DNA from: Hydrogenophaga sp.
GTDB lineage: Bacteria; Pseudomonadota; Gammaproteobacteria; Burkholderiales; Burkholderiaceae
Length of the DNA stretch: 6,540 bases
Direction of reading: 5' to 3'
Assembly: GCA_025458545.1 (NCBI GenBank)
Contig: JALOSH010000121.1
Span: 1 to 6,540, forward strand
Shown: positions 1 to 6,021 of the stretch, piece by piece
How positions within the stretch are numbered: position 1 is the first letter of the stretch
Layout: every line of letters starts with the position of its first letter
The notes under the pieces: generated by a model
Databases searched by the model: none
What the model saw: only the letters and a program-made list of their open reading frames with translations
Told to the model about the DNA's origin: nothing
Made by a program: the position numbers and the translations under genes

Positions 1-1263
1 ATGAAACGTCTGGATGACTTCCGCATGAAGATGGGCAGCAGCGAGCTGGTGCCCATCATGATCGGTGGCATGGGCGTGGACATTTCTTCATCGGATCTGG
101 CGCTGGAAGCGGCGCGGCTGGGTGGCGTGGGCCACATCTCGGACGCGATGATCAAGACCGTCACCGACCGCCGCTACAAAACCAAATACGTCAAGGCCAA
201 ACAGGCGCTGTACAAGCTCAACGTCGACTCTTCAGACAAGTCGCTGGTCAAGTTCGACCTGGGCGATCTGGCCGAAGCCACGCGCCTGCATGTGGAACAC
301 ACCATGGCGCGCAAAACCGGCAGCGGCAAGGTGTTCATCAACTGCATGGAAAAGCTGACGATGAACGGGCCGAAGGAAACCCTGAAGGTGCGCATGGCGT
401 CGGCGCTGGACGCCGGCATCGACGGCATCACGCTGGCCGCCGGCCTGCACCTGGGTTCGTTTGCGCTGATCGAAGACCACCCGCGTTTTCGCGATGCCAA
501 GCTGGGCATCATCGTCAGTTCGCTGCGGGCGCTGCAGCTGTTCCTGAAGAAAAACGCACGCCTGAACCGCCTGCCCGACTATGTGGTGGTCGAAGGCCCG
601 CTGGCCGGCGGCCACCTGGGCTTCGGCATGGACTGGGCGCAATACGACCTGGCCACCATCGTGGCCGAGATCCTGGCCTGGATGAAAACCGAACAGCTGG
701 ACTTCCCAGTGCTGCCGGCCGGTGGCATCTTCACCGGCAGCGACGCGGTGCGTTTCCTTGAAATGGGCGCGGCGGGCGTGCAAGTGGCCACCCGCTTCAC
801 CGTCACCAAAGAATGCGGCCTGCCCGACGACATCAAGCAGGAGTACTTCAAGGCCAACGAAGACGACATCGAGGTCAATGAGATTTCGCCCACCGGCTAC
901 CCGATGCGCATGATCAAGAGCAGCCCCGGCATCGGCGACGGCATCCGCCCGAACTGCGAGGCCTACGGCTACCTGCTGGACGCCAACGGCAAGTGCGCCT
1001 ACATCACGTCCTACAACCGCGAGTTGCTGGCGCACCCGGGCGAAAGGCGCATCTCGGTGATGGACAAGACCTGCCTGTGCACCCACATGCGCAACTTCGA
1101 CATCTGGACCTGCGGCCAGCTCACCTGGCGCCTCAAAGACACCAGCCACCGCAACGCCGACGGCCACTACCAGTTGCTCACCGCGGCCCATGTGTTCCAG
1201 GACTACCAGTTCAGCACCGACAACCAAGTGGCCCTGCCGCAGCAGGAACCGCTGACGGTCTGA
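1..1263 (+). CDS. Nitronate monooxygenase-like flavoprotein (2-nitropropane dioxygenase family)
   Basis: The 420-residue product looks like an FMN-dependent TIM-barrel enzyme of the nitronate monooxygenase/2-nitropropane dioxygenase family, whose members oxidise alkyl nitronates to carbonyl compounds and nitrite; a related fold is used by the enoyl reductase FabK. Visible motifs are an N-terminal PIMIGGMGVDIS segment (about residues 18-29), the family-type EGPLAGGHLGFG segment (198-209) in which His205 occupies the usual catalytic-base position, and the phosphate-binding PVLPAGGIFTG strand-loop (236-246) followed by GAAGVQVATRF (256-266). The C-terminal 100 residues are longer than in compact family members and carry several cysteines (Cys319, 332, 358, 360, 371). 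The ATG is the first base of the window, so no ribosome binding site can be checked and a start further upstream cannot be excluded. It ends with TGA, 24 bases before the convergent esterase stop. Substrate unknown; the family call is firm, the nitronate activity is inferred. Confidence 0.85.
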   Translation: MKRLDDFRMKMGSSELVPIMIGGMGVDISSSDLALEAARLGGVGHISDAMIKTVTDRRYKTKYVKAKQALYKLNVDSSDKSLVKFDLGDLAEATRLHVEHTMARKTGSGKVFINCMEKLTMNGPKETLKVRMASALDAGIDGITLAAGLHLGSFALIEDHPRFRDAKLGIIVSSLRALQLFLKKNARLNRLPDYVVVEGPLAGGHLGFGMDWAQYDLATIVAEILAWMKTEQLDFPVLPAGGIFTGSDAVRFLEMGAAGVQVATRFTVTKECGLPDDIKQEYFKANEDDIEVNEISPTGYPMRMIKSSPGIGDGIRPNCEAYGYLLDANGKCAYITSYNRELLAHPGERRISVMDKTCLCTHMRNFDIWTCGQLTWRLKDTSHRNADGHYQLLTAAHVFQDYQFSTDNQVALPQQEPLTV

Positions 1264-1265
1264 TC

Positions 1266-1303
1266 GCTGCGGAGCGCAAGGGCCGCCTCAGGCGGGCCGC
1301 AGC
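1266..1303. terminator. Nested hairpin between convergent stop codons, possible terminator
   Basis: Seven perfect pairs (GCTGCGG at 1266-1272 with CCGCAGC at 1297-1303) enclose an inner hairpin (CCGCC at 1283-1287, loop TCA, GGCGG at 1291-1295). It lies directly after the monooxygenase stop and overlaps the last codons and stop of the esterase on the other strand. No T-run follows on either strand, so it may only stabilise 3' ends rather than act as an intrinsic terminator. Confidence 0.35.
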
Positions 1304-1986
1304 ACCTGCGACAGCCAGGCGTTGATGTCTCGTACTTCTTCAGCACACACCGAGTGCTCCATCGGGTAGCTGTGCCACTCCAAGTTGTGCCCGAGCGCTT
1401 GCAAGACATCGCGTGAGGCGGCACCGCGTTCGGGCACCACCACACCGTCGAAAGCGCCGTGCGCCATGAAAATCGGCGTGCCCACACTGGCTGGGCTTTG
1501 CTCGCTGGCGGTGGTGTCGGGCAGGGGCAGATAGCCCGACAGCGCCACCAGACCGGCCAGCCGTTGTGGCGAACGCAGACCGGCCAGCAAGGTCATGGCG
1601 CAACCTTGTGAAAACCCCATCAGCACCGTGCGTTGTGGGGGCACCCCGCGCTGCGCTTCACGGTCCAGCAGTTGCTGCACGATGGCCTGGCTCTGCCGCA
1701 ACCCGGCCTCGTCTTCGCGCCGCCTGCCCTGCGGATCGGGCGGGTAGATGTCGTACCAGGCGCGCATCTCATAACCGCCGTTGATGCTGACCGGTCGCAC
1801 CGGCGCGCTGGGGAACACGAACCGCACCGGTCCGATGGCCGACAGGTCCAGCTCCTGTGCGATGGGCACAAAGTCGTTGCCATCGGCCCCGAGGCCGTGC
1901 AGCACCACGATGCTGGCCACAGGGGCGGCAGCTGGGTCGCCGCCGGTGGTGAATTCGATCAGTTCGATGGATGGCTTGTGGTTCAT
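1288..1986 (-). CDS. Carboxylesterase/lysophospholipase-type alpha/beta hydrolase
   Basis: The 232-residue protein belongs to the phospholipase/carboxylesterase family (Pseudomonas EstB and acyl-protein thioesterase relatives), cytosolic serine hydrolases that cleave short acyl esters. The N-terminal strand VVLHGLGADGNDF (about residues 27-39) holds the oxyanion-hole HGLG. The nucleophile elbow is GFSQG at 124-128 with Ser126. Asp180 (in MAHGAFDGVVV) and His211 (in PMEHSV) complete the expected triad. Length matches the family norm of about 220-230 residues, so the gene appears intact. No signal peptide is visible. The ATG at 1986 gives the natural N-terminus MNHKPS, but no strong Shine-Dalgarno precedes it. 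It is convergent with the monooxygenase and divergent from the acyl-CoA synthetase. The physiological substrate cannot be told from sequence. Confidence 0.92.
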   Translation of the reverse strand: MNHKPSIELIEFTTGGDPAAAPVASIVVLHGLGADGNDFVPIAQELDLSAIGPVRFVFPSAPVRPVSINGGYEMRAWYDIYPPDPQGRRREDEAGLRQSQAIVQQLLDREAQRGVPPQRTVLMGFSQGCAMTLLAGLRSPQRLAGLVALSGYLPLPDTTASEQSPASVGTPIFMAHGAFDGVVVPERGAASRDVLQALGHNLEWHSYPMEHSVCAEEVRDINAWLSQVLRPA

Positions 1987-2022
1987 GGCGCCAGCATAGC
2001 GCTATCACCACGCAACAGGTTT

Positions 2023-2036
2023 TTGAGGCACGTCAA
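2023..2036. promoter_or_regulatory. FNR/CRP-family-like palindrome
   Basis: TTGAGGCACGTCAA has the outer half-sites TTGA and TCAA separated by six bases, the geometry of the 14-base FNR consensus TTGAT-N4-ATCAA, with the two inner positions (T and A) replaced by G. It sits in the 186-base gap between the divergent esterase and acyl-CoA synthetase genes, 37 bases from the esterase start and about 137 from the synthetase start. A site of this kind could serve either gene. A single palindrome of this length can occur by chance. Confidence 0.3.
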
Positions 2037-2112
2037 GGCACGCGGTGTCGGTGAAGCGCAAGCTTTAGCCGATGGCCGGGTTAGTCCGCTGCTGTGGGCC
2101 ACTGACCACCGC

Positions 2113-2118
2113 TACAGT
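2113..2118 (+). promoter_or_regulatory. Candidate -10 element for the acyl-CoA synthetase gene
   Basis: TACAGT in the context CCGCTACAGTCTGG matches four of six bases of the sigma-70 -10 consensus, including the key A2 and T6. It would start a transcript about 45-50 bases before the ATG at 2173. No convincing -35 hexamer lies 16-18 bases upstream, so the call rests on the -10 and position only. Apart from this site and the FNR-like palindrome, the gap 1987-2172 shows only a short 10-base palindrome ATAGCGCTAT (1996-2005). Confidence 0.3.
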
Positions 2119-2160
2119 CTGGACCAGCCTCCTCCCCGCCCATCGGCACACAGATCCAAC

Positions 2161-2164
2161 GGAG
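2161..2164 (+). promoter_or_regulatory. Ribosome binding site that fixes the synthetase start
   Basis: GGAG lies eight bases before the ATG at 2173. It decides the start: the reading frame stays open for 540 bases further upstream, but that part overlaps the esterase in antisense and looks non-coding. Confidence 0.75.
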
Positions 2165-2172
2165 ACAACACC

Positions 2173-3864
<1,692 letters not shown>

Positions 3865-3887
3865 AGGACGGGGTCGAGCCCCGGGGC

Positions 3888-3909
3888 GCTGCTCGGTCGC
3901 ATGAGCAGC
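3888..3909 (+). other. Inverted repeat after the synthetase gene
   Basis: GCTGCTC (3888-3894) and GAGCAGC (3903-3909) form a perfect seven-base stem with an eight-base loop. Just before it GGGG (3870-3873) and CCCC (3879-3882) form a second small hairpin starting six bases after the stop. With no T-run, these probably protect or shape the 3' end upstream of the real terminator. Confidence 0.4.
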
Positions 3910-3943
3910 CCGCCCCCGGAAGCACCACCAAAAACGGCCGATC

Positions 3944-3977
3944 CAACAAAAAACCCGCCGAAGCGGGTTTTTTGTTG
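3944..3977. terminator. Bidirectional intrinsic terminator
   Basis: A perfect 15-pair stem with a CGAA loop (3959-3962): the arm CAACAAAAAACCCGC pairs with GCGGGTTTTTTGTTG. The GC core of five pairs is flanked by six A on the left and six T on the right, so a U-run follows the GC hairpin in either transcription direction. It lies 79 bases after the acyl-CoA synthetase stop and 31 bases beyond the H-NS stop, and should terminate both convergent genes. Confidence 0.93.
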
Positions 3978-4008
3978 CGATTCAAACCGGCCAGATTGCC
4001 GACATCGC

Positions 4009-4317
4009 TCAGATGCGGTAGTCCTCGACGCTCTTGCCGGCAGCCAGCACGGCGCGCACCCACTCGGGCTTGCGGCCCGGGCCGCCAGCCCACAGTTCGC
4101 CGTTCGGACCACGGTACTTGGCCGGTGCACTGGACTTGGATTTGCCGGCCTTCTTGCCACCGGCGGCGCTGCCGCCCAGATCAGCCACGGTGATGCCGAA
4201 TTGCTTCATCTTTGCCTTGATATCGGCAATGACCGAGGCCAATTCGTTCTTGCGGGCCTGCTCGGCCTGAGCCATCAGGTTCTGCGCTTGGGCCATCAGT
4301 TCGGAATAGGTTGCCAT
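4009..4317 (-). CDS. H-NS family nucleoid-associated protein
   Basis: The 102-residue protein has the two-part build of short H-NS-like DNA-binding proteins of beta-proteobacteria. Residues 1-45 form an Ala/Gln/Lys-rich helical region (MATYSELMAQAQNLMAQAEQ onward) expected to oligomerise as a coiled coil. A Gly/Ser/Lys-rich flexible linker covers about 48-66. The C-terminal domain from Tyr68 contains LWAGGPGRKPEWV (75-87), matching the family motif W-x-G-x-G-R-x-P-x-W and inserting an AT-hook-like loop into AT-rich minor grooves. Such proteins silence AT-rich or horizontally acquired DNA and compact the nucleoid. It starts at ATG 4317 behind a good ribosome binding site, 71 bases after the rluC stop on the same strand, so it could be co-transcribed with rluC or use its own promoter. 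The bidirectional terminator follows. Family assignment is secure; the regulon is unknown. Confidence 0.92.
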   Translation of the reverse strand: MATYSELMAQAQNLMAQAEQARKNELASVIADIKAKMKQFGITVADLGGSAAGGKKAGKSKSSAPAKYRGPNGELWAGGPGRKPEWVRAVLAAGKSVEDYRI

Positions 4318-4323
4318 TGTTTG

Positions 4324-4328
4324 TCCTC
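4324..4328 (-). promoter_or_regulatory. Ribosome binding site of the H-NS-like gene
   Basis: On the - strand AAAGAGGACAAACA precedes the ATG. GAGGA sits six bases from the start, a strong Shine-Dalgarno match that supports high translation of an abundant nucleoid protein. Confidence 0.75.
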
Positions 4329-4375
4329 TTTATGGTTGGATCGGTTGATTGCTGCATCGCATCGACGCGAAGGTG

Positions 4376-4381
4376 ATTCTA
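4376..4381 (-). promoter_or_regulatory. Possible -10 element for the H-NS-like gene
   Basis: TAGAAT on the - strand, in the context GATTAGAATCACC, lies about 60 bases before the H-NS start in the rluC-hns gap and matches five of six -10 bases. The matching -35 would fall inside the end of rluC and is poor (GATCAA at 17-base spacing), so this is weak. H-NS-type genes usually need strong separate expression, which makes a private promoter plausible. Confidence 0.3.
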
Positions 4382-4388
4382 ATCTCAA

Positions 4389-5381
4389 TCAAATCCCTTT
4401 GATCCAGCGCTGGAGTTCATCGGGCAATTCAGAATGTAATTCCAATGCACTACCTGTTGCAGGGTGGGTGAGTTTCAACCGCCAGGCGTGCAAAAACATG
4501 CGCTTGAATCCCAGACGGGTCCATTGGCGATTGAGCTCAAAGTCACCGTACTTGTCGTCGCCCGCGATCGGAAAACCCGCGCTTGCCAGGTGCACCCGAA
4601 TCTGGTGGGTGCGACCTGTCTTGATGGTGACCTCCAGCAAACTGAATCCGGAGGGGCAAGCCCCCCGCAGTTCCGCCGGCGCCGACAGATGCTGCGCCAC
4701 CTTCACCAGCGTCAACGACTTCATGCCGTCCGGATCGTCCTTGCCGGTCACCCGCACCCGCCGCTCGCCATCGGGCAACAGGTATTTGTGCAAAGGCTGG
4801 TCGAGCACCTTGAGTTTGGCCGGCCAGGCGCCTTTGACCAGCGCCAGATAGGTCTTTCCGGTCTCGCGTTCGCGAAATTGATCCTGCAGCGCCTTGAGCG
4901 CACTTTTCTTTTTTGCAATCAGCAAGATGCCGCTGGTTTCACGGTCCAGCCGGTGCACCAATTCCAGCAAACGGGCCTGCGGGCGGGCCTGGCGCATTTG
5001 CTCGATGACACCAAAACTCACGCCGCTGCCACCGTGCACCGCAACGCCTGCGGGTTTGTCGATGGCGAGAAATGCCTCGTCTTCGAACAGCACCGGGAAT
5101 TCGCGGGCTGGCGCAGGCTGGGCGGCCTTTTCTTCGGCCCGTTCGGACAGCCGGATCGGCGGAATGCGCAACACATCGCCCACTTCGAGCCGGTCGTCTG
5201 CGCTCACCCGGCCTTTGTTTCGGCGCACTTCGCCCGAGCGGATGATGCGGTAAATGTGGGTTTTGGGCACGCCCTTGAGCACCCGGATCAGGAAGTTGTC
5301 CAGCCGCTGCCCGGCCGATTCTTCATCGACCGCGAGGAACTGCGCCGCCGCTGCGGTCTGGAGTGTGGGCTTGGAATTCAA
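4389..5381 (-). CDS. rluC: 23S rRNA pseudouridine synthase RluC
   Basis: RluA-family synthase; in E. coli RluC converts U955, U2504 and U2580 of 23S rRNA to pseudouridine. Numbered from a TTG start at 5381 (330 residues; E. coli enzyme 319), an S4-type RNA-binding domain spans about 23-75, beginning SAGQRLDNFLIRVLKGVPK. The catalytic domain holds AIDKPAGVAVHGG (106-118), HRLDRETSGILLIAKK (143-158) with catalytic Asp146, and TGRTHQIRVHLA (256-267). A GTG at 5426 would add 15 residues (MRSPGLCGWYFQRNS) that look unlike the family and whose codon touches the putative -10 boxes, so TTG is preferred, although neither has a clear Shine-Dalgarno. Residues about 234-245 (APAELRGACPSG) look like a small insertion coded by a GC-palindromic stretch. 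It is divergent from rne, as in E. coli, and upstream of the H-NS-like gene on the same strand. Confidence 0.92.
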   Translation of the reverse strand: MNSKPTLQTAAAAQFLAVDEESAGQRLDNFLIRVLKGVPKTHIYRIIRSGEVRRNKGRVSADDRLEVGDVLRIPPIRLSERAEEKAAQPAPAREFPVLFEDEAFLAIDKPAGVAVHGGSGVSFGVIEQMRQARPQARLLELVHRLDRETSGILLIAKKKSALKALQDQFRERETGKTYLALVKGAWPAKLKVLDQPLHKYLLPDGERRVRVTGKDDPDGMKSLTLVKVAQHLSAPAELRGACPSGFSLLEVTIKTGRTHQIRVHLASAGFPIAGDDKYGDFELNRQWTRLGFKRMFLHAWRLKLTHPATGSALELHSELPDELQRWIKGI

Positions 5382-5424
5382 GGAATTGCGCTGGAAATAC
5401 CAGCCACAGAGACCGGGGGAGCGC

Positions 5425-5430
5425 ACTATA
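5425..5430 (-). promoter_or_regulatory. Candidate -10 element of rluC
   Basis: TATAGT on the - strand matches five of six -10 bases and overlaps the + strand TATAAT. Transcription would begin near 5418, giving a leader of roughly 37 bases to the TTG start and excluding the GTG at 5426. The -35 is unclear: TTACAG lies 21 bases upstream, too far for this -10. Confidence 0.4.
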
Positions 5431-5432
5431 AT
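5427..5432 (+). promoter_or_regulatory. Candidate -10 element of rne
   Basis: A perfect TATAAT stands out in GC-rich surroundings (GCGCACTATAATGCGATG). It is the only consensus -10 seen on the + strand before rne and would start RNA near 5439, about 583 bases before the rne ATG. The -35 position at 17-base spacing reads CCACAG, a poor match, so the promoter may be weak or activator-dependent. Confidence 0.5.
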
Positions 5433-5491
5433 GCGATGCGCCAGTCATGTGCTGTAAGTGATTGATTTCCTTAAGTTTAAGGCAGTCACAG

Positions 5492-5532
5492 CCAGCAGGT
5501 TCCCGAGGCATCGGATGCAGGAACCCGACTGG
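5492..5532 (+). other. Leader hairpin 1
   Basis: Outer pairs CCAG (5492-5495)/CTGG (5529-5532), middle pairs GGTTCC (5498-5503)/GGAACC (5520-5525) and tip GCAT (5508-5511)/ATGC (5515-5518) stack with small internal loops. CCAGTC at 5441-5446, near the predicted 5' end, could compete for GACTGG (5527-5532). Confidence 0.5.
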
Positions 5533-5540
5533 ACACAAGT

Positions 5541-5571
5541 TGCCACCCCTGGCACAGGGACCTGTCTGCCA
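5541..5571 (+). other. Two mutually exclusive leader hairpins with a CsrA-like loop
   Basis: TGGCA (5550-5554) can pair back with TGCCA at 5541-5545 (loop CCCC) or forward with TGCCA at 5567-5571. In the forward form CAG (5555-5557) also pairs with CTG (5562-5564), leaving GGAC as loop. The sequence ACAGGGA (5554-5560) fits the ACARGGA core of CsrA/RsmA sites, with GGA in the loop as those proteins prefer. Confidence 0.4.
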
Positions 5572-5674
5572 CTCCCCACGCCCTCATTGAAGAGGCTGGA
5601 GCCGCACACCGGTCCGTTGGAAGCCAGGGGCGAAACCGTCAGAAAACTGCGAACCCGAAAACGGAATACCCCAA

Positions 5675-5728
5675 TCGGCCAGCCGCCCGCCCGAGACGCC
5701 AACGAGGCTCCGGGAAGCGGCTGGTTGA
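5675..5728 (+). other. Long leader stem-loop
   Basis: CCAGCCGC (5679-5686) pairs perfectly with GCGGCTGG (5717-5724), and two G-U pairs plus C-G and T-A pairs extend the stem to 12 pairs (5675-5686 with 5717-5728). Inside, CCCG (5690-5693)/CGGG (5711-5714) and GCC (5698-5700)/GGC (5706-5708) continue the helix to an AACGA loop. Confidence 0.55.
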
Positions 5729-5762
5729 GGATGAAGTGAAGCCAGAGACCTCCCCGGCGCGA

Positions 5763-5827
5763 TCCATGTCTCCGACAGCCATCAAGCCCTCCCTGCTCAC
5801 CCAAGTCCACGCGCCTACGCCCTGACC
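5763..5827 (+). promoter_or_regulatory. C-rich, G-poor leader segment, possible Rho-loading region
   Basis: By hand count about 32 C to 10 G in 65 bases, with little self-complementarity, unlike the balanced GC of flanking hairpins. Such unstructured C-rich RNA is the hallmark of Rho utilisation sites, and untranslated leaders are where Rho acts. Inference from composition only. Confidence 0.3.
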
Positions 5828-5832
5828 CGGCG

Positions 5833-5869
5833 GTTCGACGCGGCACACACCGCGTGCCCCGCCTCGAAC
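5833..5869 (+). other. GC-rich leader hairpin with CACACA loop
   Basis: ACGCGG (5838-5843) pairs with CCGCGT (5850-5855) around a CACACA loop, enclosed by GTTCG (5833-5837)/CGAAC (5865-5869) with a one-sided bulge. Confidence 0.45.
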
Positions 5870-5877
5870 ACCCCACA

Positions 5878-5912
5878 CACCCGGCCAACGCCGGGTGGGC
5901 ACCGGGTCGGTG
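5878..5912 (+). other. Tandem GC-rich leader hairpins
   Basis: An eight-pair perfect stem CACCCGGC (5878-5885)/GCCGGGTG (5890-5897) with a CAAC loop is followed after two bases by CACCG/CGGTG (5900-5912) with a GGT loop. No U-run follows, so this is not an intrinsic terminator. Confidence 0.5.
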
Positions 5913-5966
5913 GCTCTCCGGCAATTCCTCCCCCGTTCGCGCTTTTCCGCTGTTTCACGGCCGGTC

Positions 5967-5990
5967 GGCGCCTGGGTTCGTCCCGGTGCC
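5967..5990 (+). other. Strong hairpin just upstream of the rne ribosome binding site
   Basis: GGCGCC (5967-5972) pairs with GGTGCC (5985-5990) including one G-U pair, and after a bulged T5973 GGG (5974-5976) pairs with CCC (5982-5984) around TTCGT. It ends 17 bases before the Shine-Dalgarno and leaves that site in open, A-rich RNA. Confidence 0.5.
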
Positions 5991-6007
5991 ATGTCAGTGT
6001 CAGAACG

Positions 6008-6012
6008 AAGGA
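6008..6012 (+). promoter_or_regulatory. Ribosome binding site of rne
   Basis: AAGGA in the context ACGAAGGAAAACGC sits nine bases before the ATG at 6022. It supports this start over the in-frame ATG three codons later. Confidence 0.75.
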
Positions 6013-6021
6013 AAACGCATC

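Larger units (their letters stand above)
5439..6021 (+). promoter_or_regulatory. Long structured 5' leader of rne (non-coding)
   Basis: No reading frame here resembles a protein. The stretch between the candidate rne start site and the rne ATG has, in order: an AU-rich patch (5459-5481) that could be an RNase E cleavage zone; a hairpin at 5492-5532; alternative hairpins at 5541-5571; a long stem at 5675-5728; a C-rich, G-poor run at 5763-5827; GC hairpins at 5833-5869 and 5878-5912; and a strong hairpin at 5967-5990. In E. coli RNase E represses its own synthesis by cutting its transcript in a leader of about 360 bases. A similar role is inferred here, but I do not recognise the E. coli element. 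The transcript start is inferred, so the left limit is approximate. Confidence 0.5.

Noticed and set aside
232..1227. 331-codon open frame antisense to the monooxygenase gene
   Set aside because: The + strand frame has clear flavoprotein motifs. The antisense product is Val/Ala/Gly/His-rich with no recognisable domain, the usual by-product of GC-rich third positions.
1633..2172. 180-codon upstream extension of the synthetase frame
   Set aside because: It overlaps the esterase in antisense, shows no family similarity, and the Shine-Dalgarno GGAG at 2161 points to ATG 2173.
3901..4851. 316-codon + strand frame antisense to the H-NS-like gene and rluC
   Set aside because: It begins inside the terminator region and lies opposite two well-supported genes; no domain is visible.
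5436..5465. Tiny open frame (MRQSCAVSD) at the predicted 5' end of the rne transcript
   Set aside because: It would begin at or before the predicted transcript start and lacks a Shine-Dalgarno; a nearby four-codon frame at 5447 (MCCK) is equally unsupported.
5458..5739. 93-codon frame in the rne leader starting at GTG
   Set aside because: No ribosome binding site, Pro/Thr/Arg-rich product without family features, and it crosses strong hairpins; more likely untranslated leader.
5878..5912. Tandem hairpins in the rne leader as an intrinsic terminator
   Set aside because: The stems are strong but no U-run follows, so factor-independent termination is not supported.
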